Shown here piece after piece: positions 47,943 through 59,069 of a stretch of 64,000 nt of DNA. Under the pieces are notes generated by a model. It searched no databases. It was given only the letters and a program-made list of their open reading frames with translations, and was not told the DNA's origin. The position numbers were made by a program, and so were the translations under genes. The stretch's first letter is position 1. The number at the start of each line of letters is the position of its first letter. The stretch is taken from the NCBI GenBank assembly GCA_029990175.1, contig JARKIP010000201.1:806001-870000 (forward strand), in the 5' to 3' direction. This DNA is from Petunia secreta (lineage: Eukaryota; Streptophyta; Magnoliopsida; Solanales; Solanaceae).

Positions 47943-49261
47943 TGAAACGACCTCGGTCAGTCGTTTCGGAAGTTATGACTTCGATTGGCATGCCGATAAT
48001 TTTAAAATATTCGTAAGGTCCATTGAGACTTATCTGTAAAATTTGAGCTAAATCAGACCTCGTTTGGTAGTCATCGGAAGAAGGTTTCAGTTTTTATTAT
48101 CAATAAATATTAAAAAGAGATTTTCGAGCTCGGTTTTAGCGAATGAGCTCCGATTTGAAATTCGAAAGCGCCGTAAGGTTCGTATGATTATTTGTGACTT
48201 TTATGAACTTTCAAAAGTGAATTTTGATGTTGTTCGGCTAGTTTCCGCTAAAATGCCGAAAGTCAAATAATTTGATCTTTTTCATTTTAATTTGCATATT
48301 GAGTTTTGGGAGTCCAATTTGAGATCCGTCTTAACAAGTGTGCGATATATATTTTGCATAACTTGTATGCAAAAGTTGGAATTATTTCGAATATCGTAGG
48401 GTACCGTTTTAATTTTTGTCACGAAAAGAAAAGAAAAGAAAATAAAGTAAAAGAAAATAAAAGAAAAAAAAAGAATAGTCAATGGCGGTTAGCTGAACTT
48501 CGTAGCAGCATTAAAAAACGAAGCAAGAGACAGAAACAAAAACAAGGACAGAATCAAGAATGAACAAAAACGAGAAGGAAGAGATTACGCGGGAAAGGAA
48601 AAAAATGCCAGAAAATGAGAAAAGGGGCCGGGGAAAAGTAGAATTTTCACCATAAAATATTCAGGTAATGATCCTAATATATTATTTGAGTTTATTACGT
48701 GTGTTTGAATATATTTTTATGGTAAAAATTGGGAAATTAGCCATCGTTTTAATAAGTTCAATTAGTAGTTTAAAGGGTCAATTGGACCCCGATAATGGAA
48801 TTGATTATATATTCGTACTCAGTGAGTTAAGGACAACATATAAATATAATTTATTTAGGGTTTAGTTATGTGACCTTAAACCCTGTACATAGGCCTGGCC
48901 TGCGTATTGTGTATGCCAATAGGGTATCAGGTTCCTAACTGGATTGCCCTAAGATGTGAGGAATAAAGTCTTTAGCCTAATTTGATATATTTTTCTGCTT
49001 ATTGAATAGAGTGGGATCGTTTGACAATGAATCCAAAGGACAAAGCGGTTGTTGAGTCGTATTTGAACGAGGTAAGTATTTATATCCATTTCTTTGAAGG
49101 CCCTTGGCCTTGTGGATATTCTACCACGTGTTGCGTGTGTAGCTGCCGATAGGCGTACTCATTACGCCTTATCTTTGAATTTATGTTGTATATTATATGT
49201 TATGCCCTGTTGTTGGTATTGCATTGAGCATATGAACATTGCATTCTGGTTTTGAGCATTG

Positions 49262-49800
49262 CATATACTTCCCGGTTGGCGATGAGAGTCTCGCACCGGT
49301 GAAGGGTCATTATTGCATATACTTCCCGGTTGGCGATGAGAGTCCCGCACCGGTGAAGGGTCATTATTCATATACTTCCCGGTAATCGATGAGAGTCCCG
49401 AGCCGGAGAAGAGTCATCATTGCATATACTTCCCGGTAATCGCTGAGAGTCCCGAGCCAATGAAGGGTCATGATTGCATATACTTCCCTGTAATCGATGA
49501 GAGTCCCGAGCCGGAGAAGGGTCATCATTGCATATACTTCCCGGTAATTGATGAGAGTCCCGAGCCGGTGAAGGGTCATCATTGCATATACTTCCCGGTA
49601 ATCGATGAGAGTCCCGAGCTGGTGAAGGGTCATTATTATATATACTTCCCGGTAATCGATGAGAGTCCCGAGCCGGTGAAGGGTCATCATTGCATATACT
49701 TCCCGGTAATCGATGAGAGTCCCGAGTCGGTGAAGGGTCATCTTTGCATATATCTCATGGTAGACGATGAGAGTCCCACGCCGGAGATATGTATCAGGCA
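49262..49800. repeat. 54-bp minisatellite in the 3' LTR
   Basis: Ten units with starts from 49262 to about 49747. Same core as the 5' LTR block but two units more; the unit near 49369 is one base shorter. Confidence 0.92.
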
Positions 49801-49949
49801 TATGTGACAGAATTGCATTGTACCGCATTTATCCCACCTCATTGCACCGCATACTGACTTTTGTGTGTATTGTGTTGTGTTTCATGTATGCGGTATGTAC
49901 ATTATGTTGTGGACATATCTCAGTTTGCCTATATATTTCTGGCTCGTAT

Positions 49950-50165
49950 TCTGGGTTGTGGAGATCGGGTTGCACGCCGCAACGGTATAAATATATGGAT
50001 CGGGTTGCACGCCGCAACGGTATAAATATATGAATTGGGTTGTATGTCGCAACGATATAAATATATGGATCAGGTTGCACGCCACAACGGTATAAATATA
50101 TGGATCGGGTTGTACGCCACAACTGGATGAATATATGGACTGGGTTGCACGCCGCAACAGGATGT
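49950..50165. repeat. 35-bp minisatellite in the 3' LTR
   Basis: About six units of the ggatcgggttgcacgccgc type, homologous to those at 44044 and 4203. Confidence 0.9.
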
Positions 50166-50824
50166 ATTTCTGGTTGTTGATATATTTGGGATACCTATAT
50201 GTTCTGGCTATCTTACGTTCCCGGTTGTTAATGAGTTTGTCATTCCATATGTGTTTCTAGTTATTATCTGGCTCCGCCTTTTCATAATTTAAATAAGAGA
50301 AATTTGGTTTATCTGTTTCTTTTCTCCCTGGCTAGCTATCCTATTCTTTTAGCTGGCTAGTCTGCCCCACTTATTGAATCCTTTTGACTCACCCTTGTTT
50401 GTTATTTATTTCTTGTCTATCTATTTCGTTTTGGCAGGTTCGCTCCAGGATTGAGTTCGCCACGTTGTAAAGGAGCGAAGATGACTTCAGCTGTCAGGGT
50501 GAGCCAGCTTTTATTCCGGATAGCCACCAGTTTATTGTTTATTATTTCAGTTGCAGTTTGCTCCCTTCAGGAGGTATTTCTCTTCTTCTGTACTCTTAGA
50601 TGTCTAGTCTGGATAGCCCTAAATCTAGTATGTTGGGTAGTCAGCTGTAATTTCTTTTGTACAGCTTAGAGGTATCAGTATGTCTGTGTTTTTGTTTTAA
50701 GTCTTGTCCTTATTTATGAATTGTTATATTTATTTTTCTAATTTAATTGGTAAGGGTTCGCCCGACGAGTCTAGGGGAGGATGTCGGGTGCCCGCACGGC
50801 CTAACTAGAATCTGGGTCGTGTCA

Positions 50825-51151
50825 CTTCCTATCTAAGTGTTTATGTTTTGATTGCTATTGATTGGAAGAGTTCCCGATTGATTGTTTCCTTTATCCTTGT
50901 GTGTCTAGGGATAGATTCATGAGTTAGGGTTAAACACTTAGCAATATTTCAACCTAAAACCAAGGTATTACTTAGGTTGTCAATAAGGTGATTTGTGACC
51001 ATTAACCCTGATTGTGAACTAAACTTGTAGTCCTAAATATCTTCATTAATTAATTTGAAAATTGGTTAGTGAAAGTTACTACTATTACATGGGAGTGAAT
51101 AGTTGGATAATTGGAGCAAGTGTTCAATAGGAAGAAAATCAAGTTGAATTT
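50825..51151 (+). repeat. Athila-like 3' LTR, segment 3, truncated
   Basis: It starts with the right cttcc duplication and is collinear with 26287-26613 of the 5' LTR. Similarity stops abruptly after gttgaattt at 51151. The last 295 bp of the LTR (26614-26908 equivalent) is missing, so the outer element has lost its right end and its own target duplication. Confidence 0.88.
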
Positions 51152-53260
51152 AGGAACTACATTTCTTTCCCATCATGCCCTCACTTATTATTTAATATTT
51201 TTATTTTATTCTGTACCCACTTATTAAACCACGGTAAAGAATACCGCCATCCAAATGGAGTGTTAGTGGAACTACATTTGTTTCCCTTATACCTTCATAA
51301 ATTACAGATGGGTAACATTGGTTTTTTTTTTCCTTTTTTTTTAAAAATTTCCTATCCTATCTTATTCGATTTCATATCGAAAAGTATTAGCATCATTGGT
51401 TTATCCTTTTTTTCTTGTTTCGTACTGGAAGTTTGATACTCGCTTTCGATCTCATCTTCAGTGTTTTCAAAGGTACTTTCGGGGTGAGGCGTCGTAAAAG
51501 CGCGCCGGAGGTAGGTTCTAAAATGTGTAAGCCCTACAATTTGGGGCGTACGCTTAGGTGTTTAAATTTCATATTAGAAAAGTATTTCTTAATAAAATCT
51601 CTAATTAAAGCCTACACTCAAATACCATCTTAATAATAAAACTTTTAATTTTTTTTTTTTGTTATTTCTTAGTTCTATGTAATTTTTACTCATTGCCTAA
51701 CATAATCTTTGAATTTTCTAGAGCTTCTACATAATTTTACCATTTTATGTGATTTATGTTTTCTCAAAATATTTATATCAATTATTTTAATATATAAAAT
51801 ATTAAATACTGAATATTTGAGATCCGTGGGGCATACGGACAGTGCTTCAGAGCTTACGCCTCACCCTGTGCAGATAAAACGCCTCGCGCTCACACTTTTT
51901 AAACATAGCCAATCTTATTCGGATTCGCTTCGGAATGTCCATTGTTAGTTTAAAGTGTTCGTTACTAATGCTGAATACATTCTGAAACATCTGGTGTATA
52001 CAAACTTTGGTAATAATGGGATATTAATTTTATTTGGGTTATTCTCTCTATCCTATTTTGAAGTACATTGAAGTTCACTATTTAATCTTGACGACAATTT
52101 GTTCCCTATATAAGATATTTTGTCAAATTTTCCTTATTCCTTTAGAAAAATATTTCATAATTGTCCTTGACCCCTAACAAAGCTCCAAATCTAACATAAT
52201 GTAAATCATATTCTGGTGATGGTAAATTCCTATAATTTTTTTTGAAGAATTTTGATACGTGTAATCCACCAATTTTAGGCAAATGACAGAAATGTGACAC
52301 CAGAGGCCATGGTTTACTTCTTTGGCTTAGTTTAACAAAATTAAGCAAAAAAAGACACTCATTGATTTAATGCATAATATTCGAACAGAATATATCCCTC
52401 AACACATAATTAATTATGTGTTTTCCCTTTCTACCTTTCCAACTAAATTTACTTGAAGTCTTGGCATGCAACACTTGTCATCAATCACTTCCACTATGTC
52501 CAACTAAATTGTCTTGAAATCTTGATAAATATGCAACACTTTTCCTCGACACCTTCACACCCCACCTCTACCCCCGTGCTCCCGGCTAAATTGCTTTGAA
52601 GCTTCTTTTCCATGTCTCCAACTAAACTGCCTTGAAATATTGGCAAATAGTAGCACTTATTAATTTATCATGAACATGGGGTGCTTTAAAAAATGCATTG
52701 AGTTGGATTATGAGAAAATTGTGTTGCCCTAATAGAGAAGGAGAGAATGAGAAGGTGACGGGTTAGGAGAAATTCAACAAACATGTTGCTAGATTATCTA
52801 AGGGCGAAACCGTCTTTTTTCTATACTTAAGATCATGAAAAAATGGGACAAACACTCGCAACCAATAAATTATTAGAGGAAACCGGATGACATTTTTTGC
52901 TTGAGCTCTATTAATGATACTGACAAGTAGGAGAAATTGCTAACAACAAGAATGTGTATGGATAATTTGGCATTGACAAGTTGCTCCACAGTTACTAATT
53001 GATTAGCTCTTAGAATCATTGGAACAAAATAAAACTGAAGAAAAATATTTGAAAAATACTTTCAGACACTTCTTACGAGGTAGCCTCCTAAGTGGCCCTT
53101 TTCGGCCCTTATGTCTTCTGGTTCCAGTTTCACCAAAATATTCGTAATACTTTATTTTTTCTAGCATTTTTCTTGGTTTCTTTTAACTTCTTTTTTCATG
53201 TTTTCGTCCATTAATGGTACGTAGTTTCTTCACAATCATCGTTGATTGAGGTGAAACTTA
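51152..53260. other. Unclassified AT-rich region with a possible foldback element
   Basis: No gene recognised. 51478-51910 has inverted segments gggtgaggcgt (about 51481) and acgcctcaccc (about 51856), with GC-rich arms unlike the surroundings, suggesting a MITE-like foldback of about 430 bp. Degenerate cttggca and caacactt repeats lie at 52450-52660, reminiscent of 5560-5870. Confidence 0.4.
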
Positions 53261-53264
53261 GTTT

Positions 53265-56200
53265 GTAAGATGGATAACAGAATCTACTTTGCAATTGGTG
53301 ACAAATTATATGATATTACTAGAAATTATTCAGAAGTGGAAATATGATTTGAATGGGTTGAAAGACAGTCATAATATGATTTGTAGGGAAAAACATAATG
53401 GAGTGGATAGTGCACTTATTACAGACAACATCTCAAGGGAAGGCACATGTAGAACTTAGAAATTAAGAGACCATCTTGCTTACTTTTGTTGTACTCAAGA
53501 AAATAATAAATTTGGCAGATTTCTCAGTATTATAGCTATATAAGGGGAAAGCAAAGGAGTAATTATTGTGCCACGGACATCATTCAATGCAGGATGGAAA
53601 GATTTGGCTTTAAAAATTAGCCACTTCATCAGACAAAAAATTCTTATTTCCCAGCCAAGCTTCACGAGAGAAATATCAAAATTATTTTTAGACACCATCA
53701 AACAACATCGCTACCAGACAAAAGAGATTGCGACCTCTAGAATAGAGAAAGACAGCAACAAAATTGTCATTAAAGATCTTGTATATCATTCAGGCGTGGA
53801 TGTTCTTAATAGATGTTTAGTAGGAGATTTTGAAGGTGACACTGGTGAAACTCCAACAGCAAGTGATATGCAAAGGTGGCCTTATAGAAAATGGGCTCAG
53901 GGTGTTCAAATCTTTGAAATGAACCGCTCTCATTTCCTCTTCGAGCATCCGATAAGAAAGGTGGTAGAACATGTACTCACAGGCAAGTGGCCATGGAAGA
54001 AATTCCCTCTCAAGTTTAACTGGTAGACTCCTTTAGCTGGTTGTGAAACATGAGAAGCTAGCAAAAAGGAGATATGGGTTCGTGTGATAGGGCTTCCTCT
54101 TTCTCCATGGAATCCCAATATTTTCAGATCTACTGGAGATTTATGTGGTGGATGGATTTAAACTAAAGAAGACTTAAAAAAACCACATCATGGGCTCCAA
54201 TTAAAATTGAAGCTACTGCATAAAAAAATCCCATAAGGGTGGTGATAGAAAATGGTGGTTTTACATATAAACTACCAATTTGATGTGAGGAGTCAGCTAT
54301 GGTGGTCGCGCAGTGATGAAGTATATTCAGAGAAGAATTTCTTTACACAAATATCTGAAGGAACTAGGGTTATAGGGGCACAGCCTAATATTAACGCTAG
54401 TGGTCACATCGGGTCCTCAAAAGGCGATGCCAATTCAAAAATAAGACAACTGACTAGTGATAAGGAAAATGGGGTTTTTACTATTGGGCCAGAATAAATT
54501 TTCAGTTTTGGGGCCAAGTTGGGGTGGGCCAAGAGAGTTGTATCTGGTACAAATACTCAAGATAACAATGAAAATCAGGATCAGACTCCACGTAATGAAA
54601 TTTTTTAAAAAGGTCAGCACGGTGAAGAGTTAAATGCCACATCATTAAAAGAACGTATCTCTCGTCTAGATCCTATGCTTGTGGAAATAAAGAGATTATT
54701 TTTGAAGCGCTCTCTGGTCTTCATGTTAATTGGAAGACATGCTACTTGTACTCTATCAACCAGGTGTTGGATATGCACGTGCTAGCTGAAAATCTAGGGT
54801 GTCAAATTGGTAATTTGCCAACTAAGTACCTTGGAATGCCTTTAGGTTCACAAAACAAAGCAAAAGATATTTGGACTGAAGTTCTTGAAAGGCGTGACAA
54901 GAGGCTATCAAGATTGGAAGAGTCAATATTTGTCCTTGGGAGGCAGGTTACTTCTAGTCAACACTATTATGGATGTAGTACCAACTTACGTGCTCTTTTT
55001 TTTTTCCTATCCCCAGAAGTGTGGAGAAGAGACTGAACATCATTAAAAGAGAATTTTTACAGTAAGGCAATATAGAAAAAAAAGAGGAATTAACATGGTC
55101 AAGTGGGACATAATCACTGTTAGCAGGAGAGAATGGGGTTTCGACATCAGGCAATTGAATTGCAACAATAAAAGTTTCTTGTAGAAATGGCTTTGGAGCC
55201 TGTTTGAGGTGAGCTTATTTTAAGTAGCTTACAAGTCAAAAGTTGCTTATTAGCTACTTATGATAAGTTAGGAAATCTTAACTTCTCAGTTTTGGCTTCT
55301 TTTAAGCACAAAAGTGCTTATAAGTATTTTATTTTTTGAGTTACCAAAAACTCAGTGCTTTTAAGCCACTTTCAAACCTACCCAAACGAGTGAAGGTACA
55401 ACACAGAGGAACATGCTTTATGGAGAAGATTTATTGCTGAGAAGTATGAAGCTCTTAATAACTGGATCACTAAGGAAGTTCACACTACATATGGGGGAAG
55501 TGTATGGTAAACCATTAGGATTTTGTGGCCTGAAATCATCAAAAATATCAGAGTGGAAGTAGGAAATTGAGCAAAGACTTCTTTTTGGGATGACAATTAG
55601 TTGGAACAAAGCAATCTTAAAATAATCTTTCCGGATATGTATATTCTAACACTCGATTAGCCAAATGTGGAGTTCACAAGGATGAAACCTGATGTTTAGA
55701 AGACCTCTAAATAATTGGGAGATTGAGAAATTCTCTAACATGCTTTCACTAGTGCACCAATTCAGAGGACTTTATGGAAATGGAGACAAGTTGTTTTTAT
55801 ATTAACAACAACAGAGTAAAATTTACTATAAAGTCTGCTTATGGGAGGTTGAATAAGCCAGTTATACATTTAGACATGTGGCCCTGAAAACTTATATCAA
55901 AAGTCAAAATTCGATATAAAATTTCATGTGTTTGTGTGGTTGCTTGTTAAAAATGCATGTCTAACTCATGAGAACTTACAAAAAAAGAGGCTTTCAAATA
56001 TGGTCCAAGTGTTTGTTGTGTGATGAACAGGCTGAGAGCAACAATCACCTTTTTCTTCATTGCAAAACTACATGGCAACTTAGGGATACATTTTTAATTC
56101 TCTTAGGTATCACATACAATGTCAAGGACAACTCTAGAGTTTTTATGCAGCTGGAATGCTTTTAATAGAAAGACTGGGTATAGTGAGGAGTGTAGAATGA

Positions 56201-56499
56201 TTTCAGAATGCATTTGGTGGATAGCCTGAAGAGAGAGAAATTCAAGATGCTTTGAAGATAAATATAGTGCCACTCAGAAGTTTAAGATGAATTGTCTTCT
56301 TTTGTTTTATTTTTTGTGCAAACAAAATGTCACAAATAATATGGGAAAACAGACCGATTTTATAGGAAGCTTGTAATTAGTTATCAGATCAGTTACTCTG
56401 CTTTTTTCCTTTTATGATGTACATAACGATTTTCAGCACCACCATGGTGTTGAATTTGGGGATTTTTTTAACAATATTGTTACCTTTATAAAAAAAAAT
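53265..56499 (+). mobile_element. L1-type LINE, rearranged
   Basis: ORF1-like pieces start near 53270 (MDNRIYFAIGDKLYDI). The main piece is 53568-54026 (FEMNRSHFLFEHPIRKVVEHVL), followed by a stretch encoding KEIWVRVIGLPLSPW, typical of the DUF4283-containing ORF1 of plant LINEs. The endonuclease and most of the reverse transcriptase are missing. At 54746-55036 the sequence resumes in the RT C-terminal part (LPTKYLGMPLGSQNKAKDIW). The zinc-binding region is near 55968-56165 (CLLCDEQAESNNHLFLHC). The 3' end is tgttacctttat plus poly-A at about 56490-56499. A MITE splits it near 55196-55393. Deletion and stops make it inactive. Confidence 0.82.
55196..55393. mobile_element. Small MITE-like insertion in the LINE
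   Basis: About 195 bp rich in aagtgcttataag-type motifs interrupts the LINE frame between segments encoding KWLWSL and TTQRNMLW-like sequence. Imperfect inverted ends are gtttgaggt...aagtagctt and aagccac...aaacctacccaaac. This resembles hAT-type MITEs common in Solanaceae. The exact borders are uncertain. Confidence 0.6.
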
Positions 56500-56717
56500 G
56501 TTGAGCAATTATCAAATAATAAGGGCTAAATTGTAGTAACCTTTTTTTTTTCCCAAAATAAAAACACGTGAGAGTCACGTGATACCATTACTCGACTAAA
56601 ACAAAAATAGGTCATCCAATATATCCCCTGATGGGAACGGAAAACAGCTGAAACCAATAGTGAGTTCCTTAAAAACTCCAAAAGTAGTGGGAGGTTTTTA
56701 CAGAAGAAACAAGACAA

Positions 56718-59015
56718 ATGGGGAGAGAAGGAGATTGGGAGTGTAGTGGTTGTGGTAACAGAAACTACGCTTTCAGATGTTTTTGTAACAGATGTAAACA
56801 GCCTCGTCTACTTGTTGATAACAACACTCCTCCTGATTCCAAGTGGCTTCCTCGTATTGGTGATTGGATCTGCACTGGTACTTTTCTATTTAATTATTAC
56901 TGTGTTTTGAACTTTGGTATGTGGCGAATTATACCGCTCCCAATTTATGTGAAGTTGTTTGACTGAACATGAAGTTTAAGAATTAGAGGATGACTTTTGA
57001 AGTTTGTGGTTTAAAATAAGCAATAGAAATCTAGTCGAGCCCCTAGTGTGGGTTTAATTGAATGATTCACTAGAATTATAGTGCTCCCTCCGTCTCATTT
57101 TATGTGAAGTTGTTTGACTGGACACGAATGTTAATAAAGGATGAGTTTTGAAGCTTGTGGTCTAAAATAAGCAATAGAATTTTAGTCGAGCACCGAGCTT
57201 GTGGTAGTGTAGGTTTAATTGAATGAATCACTTGAATAGCACTTTTAAGTGGTGAACCTGATTTTATAAATAAATAGTTAGGTGTTTAGATCAAAGTGTT
57301 AAACTGATAATAAGCAGTCATGTGTGTAATTTAAAAAAGTAAGTTTTCTTTAATAGAGAATAGGACGAACTACGAAAATAGAATAGGAGTTTAGTTATGG
57401 GAAGGGTATTTTGGGCTTACAAAAGATATTAAGGATGAAACAGTTCGGAAGTGCTTATAAGCTGAAATCTCATAAGCTGGGAGCAAGCCAAAATGTGCAT
57501 ATAACCAGCTTAGAATTCTTTGGCAAGAAAGGTTAGCTCGAAAGGAAAGCACTTCCACCTCAAACCTTAAGGTTGTTGGTTCCAGTTACCGAAGGAGCAA
57601 AATGACCATTAAAAGAATTGCTTATTTGCTCAAACGCCCTCTAAGTTGGTGGTTGCCATTTTCATAATATTTATAGAGGGGAGAGGAAATAATCATCAAT
57701 GCGATCTTTTCCATAGTTTTGTTTTTGCCAGCAATCGTCCTAATGTCTTAGGTAGAGATGGACAACACAAAAAGAGATGAACACAAAAGTGAAAGAGAGG
57801 AGTTCATCTTTTGCTAGAGAGACTAAAAGGCCCTTATATTGTTGTATTATTGATGTTTTAAGAGAGGCAGCTAATTGAAAAACATGGAATCAATGTTAAT
57901 CTACTACAACCATGTAGTAGGTTAGCAAAGCCCAGTATATATATGACGATAGTCATTGTATACTGGGTTTTGCTAACTTACTACATGATTGTAGCAGGTT
58001 ATCATTGTACCAACTTTTAAATTTCTCAAATAATCCTGCCAACCCATGAAATATAAATACCTTTGTCTTTAACCCTAATTTTCCAAATGCCTTATTTTGC
58101 ATGTCATTCTTGATGAGTTCATTGTTGAACTCTAGCCGCTAGAGGGCGACAAAGCAAATATTGACACCATGGAGAGATCAAAGCTTGGTGGGTGAAACTA
58201 AATTGAATTTGTGCAAAACTTTATGATGAGCAAACGACATTCTAACTAGTCTATTCGCGTAGGAACAACTTCTGTTCCTTCGACGCCTTCCTCCTCCTCG
58301 ACCTTCTTGTCTCTCTCCAACTCCGACATCTCCAGCCAACTAAACTATTAGAAACTCAGAAAAAGAAAGAAAAAAATCCGAACCCAGCCACTAAGCTATA
58401 TGCTTAGTGGTACTTTGCTTTAAAAAAAAAAAAGAAAAGAGGGAGGAACAAATGCTCCTAAGCGTAATGCCAGATATTTCTTCCTTATAGTCTATTAGCT
58501 TCGCAAACCAGTGTTGCTCAAACTCTTACCACTCCCTAAAAGTGAATGAAGCCTTTACTCTTTCTAGTCTTGACACTGCATATTCTTGGTTTTAAAAGTC
58601 CAAACCAATGACAAATAAGTACCAGAACGTTAAGGATTTCATTTTGTTTGATACTTCTTTGTTCAATGATTGAAAAGAAACTTCTGGTCAGCGGGGAAAA
58701 TAAATGTTGAATTTTATCTAGATAGAATCAAGCAGAGTAATTGTAGGGGGGCATCGTAAAATCATAAGGCAAAAGTACATTCACACAATAATCTGATCAA
58801 CAAAATGAAAAGCCATTAGGATACTAAAAAGTACTTGTAGAATTTGAGAAAAGTCCTGGCTGAGATGTGATGCATTTTTCATGACAGAAGTGTTGTAGAG
58901 TGAAGATTTAAGATGAATGCGACAGAAGTGTTGTAGAGTGAAGATTTAAGATGAATGTCTCAGGGAGCAAAATGCAAGAGAAGAAATGTGGGAATTTGGT
59001 TTAAGGACGGAAAGT

Positions 59016-59069
<54 letters not shown>

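Larger units (their letters stand above)
42153..50824 (+). mobile_element. Non-autonomous Ty3/gypsy element, complete
   Basis: 8672 bp flanked by a perfect 5-bp duplication cttcc (42148-42152 and 50825-50829). The uninterrupted site survives in the other Athila LTR near 26282. LTRs of 2730 and 2882 bp surround only 3060 bp of internal sequence, which holds gag remnants but no recognisable protease, RT, RNase H or integrase. The primer site complementary to initiator Met-tRNA and the polypurine tract are both present, so mobilisation by enzymes from a related element is plausible. Confidence 0.9.
47943..50824 (+). repeat. 3' LTR of the nested Ty3/gypsy element
   Basis: 2882 bp, tgaaacgacct to gtcgtgtca, followed by cttcc. 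It is near-identical over long stretches to the LTR at 42153 (for example 42860-43400 against 48660-49220) but has scattered substitutions in the first 250 bp. It has ten 54-bp units against eight. Confidence 0.92.
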
